This document shows positions 9,758 to 18,970 of a stretch of 64,000 nt of DNA, piece by piece. The notes under the pieces are model-generated. The model saw only the letters and a program-made list of their open reading frames with translations. It had not been told where the DNA came from and made no database searches. Source of the stretch: SHZI01 sp049290495 (GTDB lineage: Bacteria > Pseudomonadota > Gammaproteobacteria > Steroidobacterales > GCA-2729495). The position numbers and the translations under genes are program-made. The stretch is taken from the NCBI GenBank assembly GCA_049290495.1, contig JBATNV010000195.1, forward strand, positions 1 through 64,000, given 5' to 3'. Each line of letters begins with the position of its first letter. The first letter of the stretch is position 1.

Positions 9758-10195
9758 ATGCGTGGCCTCAAAACTTTTCACCGGCGGATCAGCACACTGG
9801 TGTGCCTGGTCGTTTGCGGCTTACTGGGCACGCTGCCGGTTCTTGCTGAAACGCTGGCTGCGACACCGGCAACCGGCGTAGCTGGCGGCGGCCTGGCGGC
9901 CGGCGATATCGCCTCGGCGACGCTGCGCATGGTGGTGGGACTTGCCGTCGTGCTCGGACTACTCGCCGCAACCGCCTGGGTATCGCGGCGCTTCCGTGCC
10001 GGCGCTGGCGCGCGCGGCGGACTCGTCGAAATCATCACCGGCCTGTCACTGGGCAACCGCGAGCGCGTGGTGCTGCTCAAGGTGGGCAGCGATCAGGTGC
10101 TGGTCGGCATCAGTCCCTCGGGTCTGCGCACACTGCATGTCATCGGCCAGAACACCAACACAGAATTCTCCGGCTACATGGAAAACAAGTCATGA
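9758..10195 (+). CDS. fliO: Flagellar biosynthesis protein FliO
   Basis: 145 residues with an N-terminal signal-like helix (ISTLVCLVVCGLLGTLPVLA), a second membrane helix at about residues 50-72 (LRMVVGLAVVLGLLAATAWV) and a cytoplasmic tail with ITGLSLGNRERVVLLKVG, the FliO signature. FliO helps assemble the FliP ring of the export gate. Its stop overlaps the fliP start in an ATGA arrangement. Confidence 0.93.
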   Translation: MRGLKTFHRRISTLVCLVVCGLLGTLPVLAETLAATPATGVAGGGLAAGDIASATLRMVVGLAVVLGLLAATAWVSRRFRAGAGARGGLVEIITGLSLGNRERVVLLKVGSDQVLVGISPSGLRTLHVIGQNTNTEFSGYMENKS

Positions 10196-10959
10196 GTTCC
10201 GCTCTTTCCGTCACTGTGCGCCGTGGCGCCCTGCTCACCGCACTGCTGCTGGTTCCTGCGCTGGCCATCTCGGCGCCAGTCATTCCCGCACTTTCACTGA
10301 TCGACACCAGTGACGGCGGCAAGACCTGGTCGGTGAGCATCCAGATCCTGATGCTGATGACGGCACTGACGCTGCTACCCTCACTGCTGCTCGCTGCGAC
10401 CTCGTTTACCCGGATCATCATCGTGCTGGCAATCCTGCGCCAGGCGCTCGGCATGCCACAGACGCCGCCTAACCAGATTCTGGTCGGGCTGGCGCTGTTC
10501 CTGACCTATTTCGTGATGGCGCCGGTCATCGACCGTATCAACGCAGATGCGCTGCAGCCCTATCTGGCCGGCACCATGGAGATGACAGCTGCGGCAGACA
10601 AGGCACAGGTCCCGCTGCGTGAATTCATGCTGAGTCAGACCCGCGAACCGGATCTGCAACTGTTCGCCGGCCTGGCCGGCAAGGACGGCTTCGCGAGCCC
10701 GGCTGACGTACCGCTGTCGGTGCTGCTGCCGAGCTTCATGACCAGCGAACTCAAGACCGCATTCCAGATCGGCTTCCTGACCTTCATTCCCTTCCTGATC
10801 ATCGACCTGGTGGTATCAAGCGTGCTGATGTCGATGGGCATGATGATGCTCTCGCCGATGCTCATCTCCCTGCCCTTCAAGATCATGCTGTTCGTACTCG
10901 TCGACGGCTGGGCGCTGATTATCGGCACGCTGGCCAGCAGCTTTGCACCACACGTTTGA
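10192..10959 (+). CDS. fliP: Flagellar export gate protein FliP
   Basis: 255 residues, with a cleavable-type signal sequence (about residues 1-25) followed by four membrane helices. Conserved landmarks are LLPSLLLAATSFTRIIIVL, the QTPPNQILVGLALFLT block and FQIGFLTFIPFLIIDLVV. FliP5FliQ4FliR1 form the helical export pore. Translationally coupled to fliO by a 4-base overlap. Confidence 0.97.
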   Translation: MSSALSVTVRRGALLTALLLVPALAISAPVIPALSLIDTSDGGKTWSVSIQILMLMTALTLLPSLLLAATSFTRIIIVLAILRQALGMPQTPPNQILVGLALFLTYFVMAPVIDRINADALQPYLAGTMEMTAAADKAQVPLREFMLSQTREPDLQLFAGLAGKDGFASPADVPLSVLLPSFMTSELKTAFQIGFLTFIPFLIIDLVVSSVLMSMGMMMLSPMLISLPFKIMLFVLVDGWALIIGTLASSFAPHV

Positions 10960-10970
10960 GGTTTGCTCCG

Positions 10971-11240
10971 ATGACACCCGAAACCGTACTGACCATCGCC
11001 CGCGAGGCATTGACCGTGACCACCCTGCTGGCTGCACCGCTGCTGCTGGTGGCGCTGGTCACCGGCGTACTGGTCGGCATCCTGCAGGCCGCGACGCAGA
11101 TCAATGAAATGACCCTGTCGTTTATCCCGAAGCTGCTGGCACTGATGCTGACGCTGCTGATCACCGGCCCGTGGATGCTGCAGCTGATCACCAGCTACAC
11201 ACGGACCCTGTTCACCAGCATTCCGTCCATGCTCGGCTGA
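10971..11240 (+). CDS. fliQ: Flagellar export gate protein FliQ
   Basis: 89 residues, exactly the family length, when started at ATG 10971 rather than the in-frame codon at 10956. Two hydrophobic helices with the conserved LVGILQAATQINEMTLSFIPKL centre, in the order typical of FliQ. It lies between fliP and fliR with gaps of 11 and 7 bases. Confidence 0.96.
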   Translation: MTPETVLTIAREALTVTTLLAAPLLLVALVTGVLVGILQAATQINEMTLSFIPKLLALMLTLLITGPWMLQLITSYTRTLFTSIPSMLG

Positions 11241-11247
11241 GACCCGC

Positions 11248-12018
11248 ATGTTCACCACCGTACAGATCGCTGACACCATCCTCGGTGTGCTGTGGACTGC
11301 CCTGCGCGTCGGTGGCGTCGTCATGCTCGCACCCCTGCTGGGCGCCATGTATGTACCGCGACGGATTCGCCTCGCGATGTCGCTCGTGCTGGCCGTGACC
11401 ATGCTGCCGCTCGCCGGATCGGTGCCGGACATTCAGCCGCTGAGCCCGGACGGCATCATCGCAATCATTCAGGAACTGGCTGTCGGCATGGCGATCGGCT
11501 TTGTGCTGCGCCTGGCCACCGAAGCCGCGCTGCTCGCCGGCCAGCTCATCTCCACCGGCATGGGACTGTCTTTCGCCACCGTGGTCGACCCGCAGAACGG
11601 CGGCATGCCGCTGCTCGGCCGCTTCTACATCGTGGTGTCCTCACTGGTGCTGCTGGCGACCAATGCGCATCTGTCGCTGATTGCGTTACTGGCACAGAGT
11701 TTCCAGGTGGTCCCGATCGGTTCCGGCGGACTGTCGCCGGCTGACGCCCGCGGCATTGTGGAATTTGCCGGCCTGATGTTTGCCGGGGCGATCCAGCTCG
11801 CCTTGCCGTCCGTCGTAGCCATATTGATGGTCAACCTGGCTTTCGGCGTGATCAGCCGCGCCGCGCCCACCCTCAACCTGTTTGCAGTCGGCTTTCCGAT
11901 CACGATCCTGCTCGGCCTCGCAATCCTCGTCATGTCGCTGCAGACGCAGGGACCTGTCTGGCTCGAACACATGAATAAAGGCTTCACGCTGCTGACCGGC
12001 ATGCTGGGGAACAGATAG
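11248..12018 (+). CDS. fliR: Flagellar export gate protein FliR
   Basis: 256 residues with about six hydrophobic helices and family blocks RVGGVVMLAPLLGAMYVPRR and GMGLSFATVVDPQNGG. FliR is the single-copy subunit closing the FliPQR pore and contacts FlhB, whose gene begins two bases after the fliR stop. Confidence 0.96.
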   Translation: MFTTVQIADTILGVLWTALRVGGVVMLAPLLGAMYVPRRIRLAMSLVLAVTMLPLAGSVPDIQPLSPDGIIAIIQELAVGMAIGFVLRLATEAALLAGQLISTGMGLSFATVVDPQNGGMPLLGRFYIVVSSLVLLATNAHLSLIALLAQSFQVVPIGSGGLSPADARGIVEFAGLMFAGAIQLALPSVVAILMVNLAFGVISRAAPTLNLFAVGFPITILLGLAILVMSLQTQGPVWLEHMNKGFTLLTGMLGNR

Positions 12019-12020
12019 TC

Positions 12021-13181
12021 ATGTCGGATAACCAGAGCCAGCAGGAAGACCGCACAGAGCAAGCCACATCAAAGCGTCTGGACGATGCGCGGCGCAAGGG
12101 CCAGATCCCGCGCTCGCGCGAGTTGAACATGGCGGTGGTACTGGTTGCCGCCTGCATGGCCTTGTACTCCGACCGGGCCGGCATCGCCGCCAGTGCCCGC
12201 GCACTCATGACCAACGCGCTGAGTATCGATCCTGCAGCCCTCACTGACCCCGGCTACATGAGCACCGCACTCGGCGAGGCGGCCTTCACTGCACTGCGCA
12301 TGTGCACGCCGTTTTTTGCAGCACTGGCCGCAGCCGCAGTGCTCGGCGCCGTCGCAATCGGCGGCTTCGTGTTCACGCCAGATCCCGTGTCCTTCAAGTT
12401 CGAACGCCTGGATCCGGTCGCCGGCATCGGCCGCATGTTCAGCATGAACAGCCTGGTCGAGGTGCTGAAGGCACTGGCGAAGGCTGGCGTGATTATCGGT
12501 TTCATCGTCGCGCTGCTGATGGGCAGCACCGACTCACTGCTCGGACTCAGCGCGCAGTCCTTCAACGCTGCAATGGCTGAATCCACCTGGCTGGCGCTGC
12601 TCGCACTCGTCGTTTCCAGCGCAGCACTGCTGCTGATCGCGGCAGTCGACGCACCGTGGCAGCTGTGGAGCTATGCACAGCGGATGAAGATGACCCGCAA
12701 GGAGATCGAGGATGAAGCCAAGGAATCTGATGGCCGGCCTGAAGTACGCAGCCGTATCCGCGCCCTGCAGCAGGAGACCGCGCGGCGGCGGATGCTGGCC
12801 GATGTGGCTAAAGCGGATGTGGTCATCACCAACCCGACGCACTTCGCTGTCGCCCTGCGCTACGACGACCAGCGCATGCGTGCACCCGTCGTGCTGGCCA
12901 AGGGCGCTGATCTGACCGCTGCCCGGATCCGTGAAGTCGCCACCGGCCACAAGATTGCGTTGTTCGAATCACCATTGCTGGCGCGCGCCCTGTACTGGAG
13001 CGCCGACATCGGTCAGGAAATTCCGGCGCCACTGTATCTGGCGGTCGCCCAGGTACTGACCTACGTCTACCGCCTGCGCAACGCGCGCCTGCAGGGCGGT
13101 GCCTGGCCGGAGAAACCGGTCGTCGACGTTGATCCGAAACTGGCCAGCGGCCCGCAGCAGCGAAGACGCCGGCGACGCTAA
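12021..13181 (+). CDS. flhB: Flagellar export switch protein FlhB
   Basis: 386 residues. N-terminus EDRTEQATSKRLDDARRKGQ and four membrane helices are typical; the cytoplasmic domain contains the autocleavage site NPTH (about residue 270) after KADVVIT, so substrate-specificity switching with FliK should operate. The C-terminus ends in a basic run (QQRRRRRR-like), slightly longer than in enteric FlhB. Confidence 0.97.
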   Translation: MSDNQSQQEDRTEQATSKRLDDARRKGQIPRSRELNMAVVLVAACMALYSDRAGIAASARALMTNALSIDPAALTDPGYMSTALGEAAFTALRMCTPFFAALAAAAVLGAVAIGGFVFTPDPVSFKFERLDPVAGIGRMFSMNSLVEVLKALAKAGVIIGFIVALLMGSTDSLLGLSAQSFNAAMAESTWLALLALVVSSAALLLIAAVDAPWQLWSYAQRMKMTRKEIEDEAKESDGRPEVRSRIRALQQETARRRMLADVAKADVVITNPTHFAVALRYDDQRMRAPVVLAKGADLTAARIREVATGHKIALFESPLLARALYWSADIGQEIPAPLYLAVAQVLTYVYRLRNARLQGGAWPEKPVVDVDPKLASGPQQRRRRRR

Positions 13182-13218
13182 GACTTAATCCTTTAACACC
13201 GAACAGCGGAACATCGAC

Positions 13219-15306
13219 ATGGCAGCACAGAACAGCAACTGGATAAGCGCAGTGCGCAACACGGCGATCATGAGCGCCGGATTGCCGCTGGTGGTACTGG
13301 CCATGCTCGCCATGATCATCCTGCCGATGCCACCACTGGTGCTCGATGCCCTGTTCACCTTCAATATCTGTATCTCGCTGGTCGTCATCCTGGCGGTGGT
13401 CTACGTCATGCGACCGCTGGACCTGGCCGCATTTCCAACCGTGTTGCTGCTGGCCACCTTGCTGCGCCTGGCGCTGAACGTCGCTTCAACCCGCGTGGTC
13501 CTGCTGAATGGCCACACCGGCGGCGATGCTGCCGGCAAGGTCATCGAGGCATTCGGCGAGTTCGTGATCGGCGGCAACTACGCGGTCGGCATCGTGGTGT
13601 TCGCCATCCTGCTGATCATCAACTTCATCGTGGTAACCAAGGGCGCCGGCCGTGTCGCGGAAGTCAGTGCGCGCTTCACCCTCGATTCCATGCCCGGCAA
13701 GCAGATGGCGATCGACGCCGACCTCAACGCCGGCATCATCACCCAGGCTGAAGCCGTCGCACGACGCAGCGAAGTGCGCATGGAAGCAGACTTCTACGGC
13801 TCCATGGACGGTGCCAGCAAGTTTGTACGCGGCGATGCGATCGCCGGCCTGCTGATCGTCTTCATCAACCTCATCGGCGGCATCCTGATCGGCGTCCTCC
13901 AGCACGACATGAGTTTCGCCCAGGCGGCATCGACCTACGCACTGCTGACCATCGGTGACGGACTTGTGGCGCAGATCCCGTCACTGTTGCTCGCCATCTC
14001 CGTCGCCGTGATTGTCACGCGCATGTCGCGCTCTGAAGACATGGGCAAGCAGTTGTTCAGTCAGTTGCTCGGCGACCGGCGCGTGCTGCGTGTGGTCGCC
14101 GCCCTGCTCGGACTGCTGGGCATTATTCCCGGCATGCCCAACGTCGCCTTTTTGCTGATGGCGGGCGTCTGTGCCGGCGGCGCGTGGTTGCTCGACCGTC
14201 GCGACAATGCAGAGGAAGTTGAAGCCGAACTGCCGATCACACCCGATGTGGTCGACAACGAAGCCAGCCGCGAACTGTCCTGGCACGATGTCGGCGAAGC
14301 CGATGCCATCGGCCTGGATGTCGGCTACCGGCTCATTCCGCTCGTCGATCGCCAGCAGGACGGTGAACTGATGCGCCGGATCAAGGGCGTACGCAAGCGC
14401 CTGTCCGAGGATCTGGGCTTCCTGGTTTCACCGGTACGCATCCGCGATGACCTGGATCTGCCGGCCAGCGGCTATCGCATCAGCGTGATGGGCTCACCGA
14501 TCGCCACCGGTGAGGTACATCTGGACCGCGAACTGGCCATCAATCCCGGCCACATCGAACAACGCATCAACGGCATTCCCGCGCAGGATCCGGCCTATGG
14601 CCTCGAGGCGGTCTGGATCGAGCCCGTACAGCGCGAGGAAGCCCAGTCACGCGGCTATACCGTTGTTGACGTGCCCACCGTGATTGCCACGCACCTGAGC
14701 AAGGTACTGCACGAAAACGCCCATGAAATATTCGGCCACCAGGAAGCACAGGAATTGCTCGACCGGCTGGCCAAGCAGGCGCCGAAGCTGATCGAGGAAC
14801 TGGTGCCGAAGACCCTGTCGCTATCGGTCGTCGTGCGCGTGCTCCAGGAACTGCTGCGCGACCAGGTTCCGATCACCAACATGCGCACCATCTGCCAGGC
14901 GCTCGCCGAACACGGTCGCAGCAGCCAGGACCCCGAGGTATTGACCAGTGCGGTGCGCGTGGCGCTCGGCCGGGCCATCGTGCAGCGGGCCAGCAACGGC
15001 CAGGAAGAGTTGCCGGTGATCACCCTGGATCCACGGCTGGAACAGATCTTGCAAGAAGCACTCAAGGGAGGCGCAGATACGGCAGGAATCGAGCCGACAT
15101 TGGCGGAAAAGCTGCAATCCAGGCTGGCGGATACCGCCCACCGCCAGGAAATTGTCGGCCAACCGGCTGTTCTGCTCGTATCGCCGTCACTGCGCCCCTG
15201 GCTGTCGCGCTTCCTGCGGTTTGCAGTACCGACACTCAAGGTACTGGCCTACAACGAGGTACCTGACAGCAAGCGCGTGAAGTTGATTGCGGCAGTTGGA
15301 ACCTGA
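13219..15306 (+). CDS. flhA: Flagellar export gate protein FlhA
   Basis: 695 residues. Eight membrane helices in the N-terminal half, the FHIPEP-type signature region (RFTLDSMPGKQMAIDADLNAG, residues about 150-170), and the large cytoplasmic domain that forms the nonameric docking ring for chaperone-substrate complexes. The cytoplasmic part keeps GYTVVDVPTVIATHLS and the EELLRDQVPITNMRTI block. A 37-base gap separates it from flhB; no clear promoter is seen there. Confidence 0.97.
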   Translation: MAAQNSNWISAVRNTAIMSAGLPLVVLAMLAMIILPMPPLVLDALFTFNICISLVVILAVVYVMRPLDLAAFPTVLLLATLLRLALNVASTRVVLLNGHTGGDAAGKVIEAFGEFVIGGNYAVGIVVFAILLIINFIVVTKGAGRVAEVSARFTLDSMPGKQMAIDADLNAGIITQAEAVARRSEVRMEADFYGSMDGASKFVRGDAIAGLLIVFINLIGGILIGVLQHDMSFAQAASTYALLTIGDGLVAQIPSLLLAISVAVIVTRMSRSEDMGKQLFSQLLGDRRVLRVVAALLGLLGIIPGMPNVAFLLMAGVCAGGAWLLDRRDNAEEVEAELPITPDVVDNEASRELSWHDVGEADAIGLDVGYRLIPLVDRQQDGELMRRIKGVRKRLSEDLGFLVSPVRIRDDLDLPASGYRISVMGSPIATGEVHLDRELAINPGHIEQRINGIPAQDPAYGLEAVWIEPVQREEAQSRGYTVVDVPTVIATHLSKVLHENAHEIFGHQEAQELLDRLAKQAPKLIEELVPKTLSLSVVVRVLQELLRDQVPITNMRTICQALAEHGRSSQDPEVLTSAVRVALGRAIVQRASNGQEELPVITLDPRLEQILQEALKGGADTAGIEPTLAEKLQSRLADTAHRQEIVGQPAVLLVSPSLRPWLSRFLRFAVPTLKVLAYNEVPDSKRVKLIAAVGT

Positions 15307-15325
15307 TTCACGGAGAGATGTGAGC

Positions 15326-16531
15326 ATGAAGATCAGACGATTCACCGGCGTGGACATGCGCGACGCGCTCCGCCAGGTACGCAATGCCCTCGGCGCAGAC
15401 GCCGTCATTCTGGAGACTGCGCATAGCGCCAGCGGGGTGGAGATCTCGGCTGCAGTCGATGCAGCCAGCGGTCCGGCAGAAGCGGCAGTCAGTCCTGAAT
15501 GGACGACCGCCCGCAGCAGCCCGACCGACACCGCAGAAGGACCCTGCGTGATCATCGGTGGCACGGGGCGCAGCGGCGCACTGGCGACCGTCAGCGAAAT
15601 GGAACAGATGCGCACGGAGATGCGCTCCATCCGCTCGCTGCTCGAAGCCCAGCTCGGGCGCCTGATCTGGGATGACCAGTCACGCCAGACGCCGGAGATC
15701 GCCGGCCTGCTGCGCAATTTCAGTCAGCTCGGACTCGACGCAGATATCGCCCGCAAGCTTGCCGAACGTTCTGCCATTACGCATCCGTCTGGCGGCTGGA
15801 CCGCCGTACTGCGCACCCTCGTCGAAGAACTGCCGGTAGCTGATCGTGATCCGGTCAGTGACGGTGGGCGCTACGCGGTGATCGGCCCGACTGGCGTCGG
15901 CAAGACCACCACGATTGCCAAACTGGCCGCGCGGGCAGCGCTGCAGTACGGACCGGACAGCGTCGGCCTGGTGACTACCGACACCTTCCGCGTGGCCGCG
16001 CGCGAACAGCTCGACACCTACGGACAGATCATCGGCATACCCGTCAGTCATGCCAGCGATGCACAAAGTCTCAGCGAAGCACTTGATGCCCTCAAGGACC
16101 GGCGACTGATCCTGATTGATACGGCCGGCCTCAGCCAGCGCGACCCGCGGCTGCCCGAGCAGCTGGCCCGGCTGGGCGGCACCCGGTCTGGCATCACCAC
16201 GCTGCTGGCACTGCCAGCCAATGCCCATGCTGGTGCGATGCAGGAAATTGTGGACGCGTTCCGGACTGCGGGACCGGCGGCATGCATCCTCACCAAGACG
16301 GATGAGGCCACGTCGCTCGGCGGTGCGCTGTCGGTGCTGATTCGCAGCCAGCTCGCCCTGGCCTATGTCGCCAATGGCCAACGTGTGCCTGAAGACATAC
16401 ACCTGATGCGTAACCGGCAGTCGTGGCTGGCCAAGATGGCCGTCGAGCTGATGCGCCGCGAAAACCGGGTGATCGGTACCGACGAAATGGCCGGCAGATT
16501 TACGGAGGTTGCAAACCATGCTTACGCCTGA
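15326..16531 (+). CDS. flhF: Signal-recognition-particle-type GTPase FlhF
   Basis: 401 residues from ATG 15326, which follows GGAGAG by a normal distance (an upstream in-frame start at 15287 overlaps flhA). N-terminal MKIRRFTGVDMRDALRQVR is the FlhF signature; the NG domain has the P-loop GPTGVGKTTTIAKLA, TDTFRVAAREQL, DTAG and TKTD guanine-specificity motif. FlhF marks the pole for flagellar assembly; adjacency to fleN supports polar, number-controlled flagellation. Confidence 0.96.
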   Translation: MKIRRFTGVDMRDALRQVRNALGADAVILETAHSASGVEISAAVDAASGPAEAAVSPEWTTARSSPTDTAEGPCVIIGGTGRSGALATVSEMEQMRTEMRSIRSLLEAQLGRLIWDDQSRQTPEIAGLLRNFSQLGLDADIARKLAERSAITHPSGGWTAVLRTLVEELPVADRDPVSDGGRYAVIGPTGVGKTTTIAKLAARAALQYGPDSVGLVTTDTFRVAAREQLDTYGQIIGIPVSHASDAQSLSEALDALKDRRLILIDTAGLSQRDPRLPEQLARLGGTRSGITTLLALPANAHAGAMQEIVDAFRTAGPAACILTKTDEATSLGGALSVLIRSQLALAYVANGQRVPEDIHLMRNRQSWLAKMAVELMRRENRVIGTDEMAGRFTEVANHAYA

Positions 16532-17411
16532 ACACCAGGACATCGCGGGTCAGGCCGCCGGTCTCCGTCGCATGCGCAGTAACAAACCCGTCAAGGTCAT
16601 CACCGTTACCGGCGGCAAGGGTGGCGTCGGCAAGACCAATATCTCGGCCAACCTGGCTGTGGCCATGTCGATGCTCGGTCGCCGCGTGATGCTGCTCGAT
16701 GCAGACCTCGGCCTGGCCAACATCGACGTACTGCTGGGCCTGCAACCCAGCCACTCACTGGCGGACGTGGTTAATGGTACGCGGCGGCTCGAGGAAGTCA
16801 TCGTCGTCGGCCCGGCCGGCATCCGCGTGATCCCCGGCGCCTCCGGCCTGTCGAACATGGCCAACCTGACACCCGCACAGCATGCCGGCATCGTGCACGC
16901 CTTCAGCGAACTCACTGAAGACCTGGATGCGCTGATCGTTGATACCGCAGCCGGCCTCTCCGAAAGCGTGCTGCGCTTCTGCGAAGCCGGCAACGAAGTG
17001 CTGGTGGTGGTCTGCGACGAACCAACCTCGATCACCGACGCCTACGCGCTGATCAAGGTACTGAGCATGGAGCGTGGCGTCTCACGTTTTCGCATCATCA
17101 CCAACATGACGCACCAGGGTGGCGACGGGCGCCACCTGTTCGAAAAGTTGCTGCGCGTCACAGAACGCTTCCTGCAGGTCACGCTCGACCATGCCGGCAG
17201 TATTCCCTACGACGATCGCGTCTGGCGCGCCGTGCAACTACAGACACCATTTGTGACGTCGTTCCCTACCAGTCTCGCCGCCTCTGCACTCAAGAAACTC
17301 GCCCTGCGTGCCGATAGCTGGGAGGAGCCCCGCGCGGCACGCGGCAATATCGAGTTTTTTGTGGAGCGCCTGATCCGGGCACAGCCAGGCCGGGAGACGG
17401 CACAGGCATGA
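16518..17411 (+). CDS. fleN: MinD-like flagellar number regulator FleN/FlhG
   Basis: 297 residues from ATG 16518, nine bases after CGGAGG; a TTG nine bases upstream is possible but overlaps that site. Deviant Walker A KGGVGKTNISANLAV and Walker B LLLDADLGLANIDVLLG are typical of the MinD/ParA group. FleN limits flagellar number by opposing FlhF and restraining the activator FleQ. It overlaps flhF by 14 bases and fliA by 4. Confidence 0.95.
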   Translation: MLTPEHQDIAGQAAGLRRMRSNKPVKVITVTGGKGGVGKTNISANLAVAMSMLGRRVMLLDADLGLANIDVLLGLQPSHSLADVVNGTRRLEEVIVVGPAGIRVIPGASGLSNMANLTPAQHAGIVHAFSELTEDLDALIVDTAAGLSESVLRFCEAGNEVLVVVCDEPTSITDAYALIKVLSMERGVSRFRIITNMTHQGGDGRHLFEKLLRVTERFLQVTLDHAGSIPYDDRVWRAVQLQTPFVTSFPTSLAASALKKLALRADSWEEPRAARGNIEFFVERLIRAQPGRETAQA

Positions 17412-18157
17412 CGCCGGCAAACCGCTATGCAACGGCCGCCGGGCACTCGCCCGACGCGCTCGTGCAGGAGCACGCCCCGCTGGTGAAGCGTATTGCGAAT
17501 CACCTGCGTGGCCGCCTGCCGCATGGCATAGACCTGGATGACCTGATCCAGGTCGGACTGATTGCGCTGCTGGATGCCGCGCGTCAGTACTCGCCGGCAA
17601 AAGGCGCGAGTTTTGAGACCTACGCAAGCATCCGGGTACGCGGTGCGATGCTGGACGAAGTTCGCAGTACCGACTGGACACCGCGATCTGTTTATCGACG
17701 ACAACGGGAACTGACGGCAGCGATCCAGAAAGTGGAAAACAGGACAGGACAACCGGCTGAGCCGCGCGAGATCGCCACTGAACTGGGCATCTCGCTGGAG
17801 GACTATTTCCAGATGGTGAGTGCTGCCACGACGCATCGCCTGTTCAGCCTCGACCAGGACGATGACAACGGCAGCACCGACACACACATGCAGCAGATTC
17901 CGGATCCGGATGCGGAACCCTGTGCTGAACTCGAATCCGATGAATTTCGTGCCGCGCTTGGCGAGGCCATCCGTTCACTGCCGGAGCGTGAGGGGCTCGT
18001 CATGTCGCTGTACTACGAGGAGGAACTGAACCTGAAGGAAATCGGCGAAGTACTCGGCGTGACGGAGTCACGTGTCTGCCAGATCCACGGTCAGGCCCTC
18101 AGCCGGGTGCGCTCACGCGTGCATGCTGCAATCGATGGCGTCGCACTAGGCACCTGA
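17408..18157 (+). CDS. fliA: Flagellar sigma factor FliA (sigma-28)
   Basis: 249 residues. Region 2 carries LPHGIDLDDLIQVGLIALLDAARQY and FETYASIRVRGAMLDEVRSTDW, region 3 REIATELGISLEDY and region 4 LPEREGLVMSLYYEEELNLKEIGEVLGVTESRVCQIHGQA. It directs late flagellar gene transcription. Start overlaps the fleN stop (ATGA). In Pseudomonas and Vibrio, cheYZA follow at once; here they are absent and the stator genes come next. Confidence 0.97.
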   Translation: MTPANRYATAAGHSPDALVQEHAPLVKRIANHLRGRLPHGIDLDDLIQVGLIALLDAARQYSPAKGASFETYASIRVRGAMLDEVRSTDWTPRSVYRRQRELTAAIQKVENRTGQPAEPREIATELGISLEDYFQMVSAATTHRLFSLDQDDDNGSTDTHMQQIPDPDAEPCAELESDEFRAALGEAIRSLPEREGLVMSLYYEEELNLKEIGEVLGVTESRVCQIHGQALSRVRSRVHAAIDGVALGT

Positions 18158-18211
18158 ACATGCCATGCCCGGAAAGACACAAATGAATACAACAACACCG
18201 CGAGACCGTGA

Positions 18212-18952
18212 ATGGACATATTGACCATCAGCGGCGTCGCGCTGGCCTTTTTTGCCATCATCATCGGCAGCATCCTCAAGGGTGCCGGCGTCGGCTCGCT
18301 GCTGAATCCAGCCGCATTCGTCATCGTATTTCTGGGCACCTTCGCATCAATCCTGATCCAGACGCCAAAAGCCACCTTCATGCGTGCCTGGAAGATCGTA
18401 CCGTGGATCTTCAAGCCACCCCTGGAAGATCACGAAAAGCTGATTGCCAAGATGGTCGAGTGGAGCGAGATCGCGCGCAAACAGGGACTGCTCGGCCTTG
18501 AGCCGGCCCTGGAATCAGAGCCGGATCCGTTTGCGCAGAAAGCCCTGCAGATGCTGGTGGACGGTACGGAACCGGACAAGATCCGCGAAGCGCTGGAGAT
18601 GGATATCGAGGTCAAGGCGAAAGCCAATACAGCCAGTGCCAAGGTCTTCGAAGGTCTGGGCATCTACGCGCCGACACTCGGCATCATCGGCGCCGTGCTC
18701 GGCCTGATCGCGGTGATGAAGAACCTCGCCGATCCGAGCAAGCTCGGCCATGGTATCGCCGCCGCCTTTACCGCCACCATCTATGGCATCGGACTCGCGA
18801 ACCTGTTCTTTCTGCCGATCGCCAACAAGCTCAAGGACGTAATCGGCAAGCAGACGCATACCAAGGAAATGATCATCGAAGGGATCATCGCCATTGCCGA
18901 AGGCGAAAATCCGCGCAACCTCGAAGCCAAGCTCAAGGGGTTTGCCGGCTAA
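18212..18952 (+). CDS. motC: Flagellar motor stator protein MotA/MotC
   Basis: 246 residues with four membrane helices (about 5-22, 30-48, 148-168, 180-200), a cytoplasmic loop between the second and third, and the conserved GLGIYAPTLGIIGAVLGLIAVM motif carrying the prolines that sense proton flow. It resembles the MotC subtype of Pseudomonas (N-terminus MDILTISGVALAFFAI). Pairs with the next gene as a proton-driven stator. A 54-base gap after fliA shows no recognisable promoter. Confidence 0.94.
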   Translation: MDILTISGVALAFFAIIIGSILKGAGVGSLLNPAAFVIVFLGTFASILIQTPKATFMRAWKIVPWIFKPPLEDHEKLIAKMVEWSEIARKQGLLGLEPALESEPDPFAQKALQMLVDGTEPDKIREALEMDIEVKAKANTASAKVFEGLGIYAPTLGIIGAVLGLIAVMKNLADPSKLGHGIAAAFTATIYGIGLANLFFLPIANKLKDVIGKQTHTKEMIIEGIIAIAEGENPRNLEAKLKGFAG

Positions 18953-18970
18953 GGCCGGTTAGCCGCGACA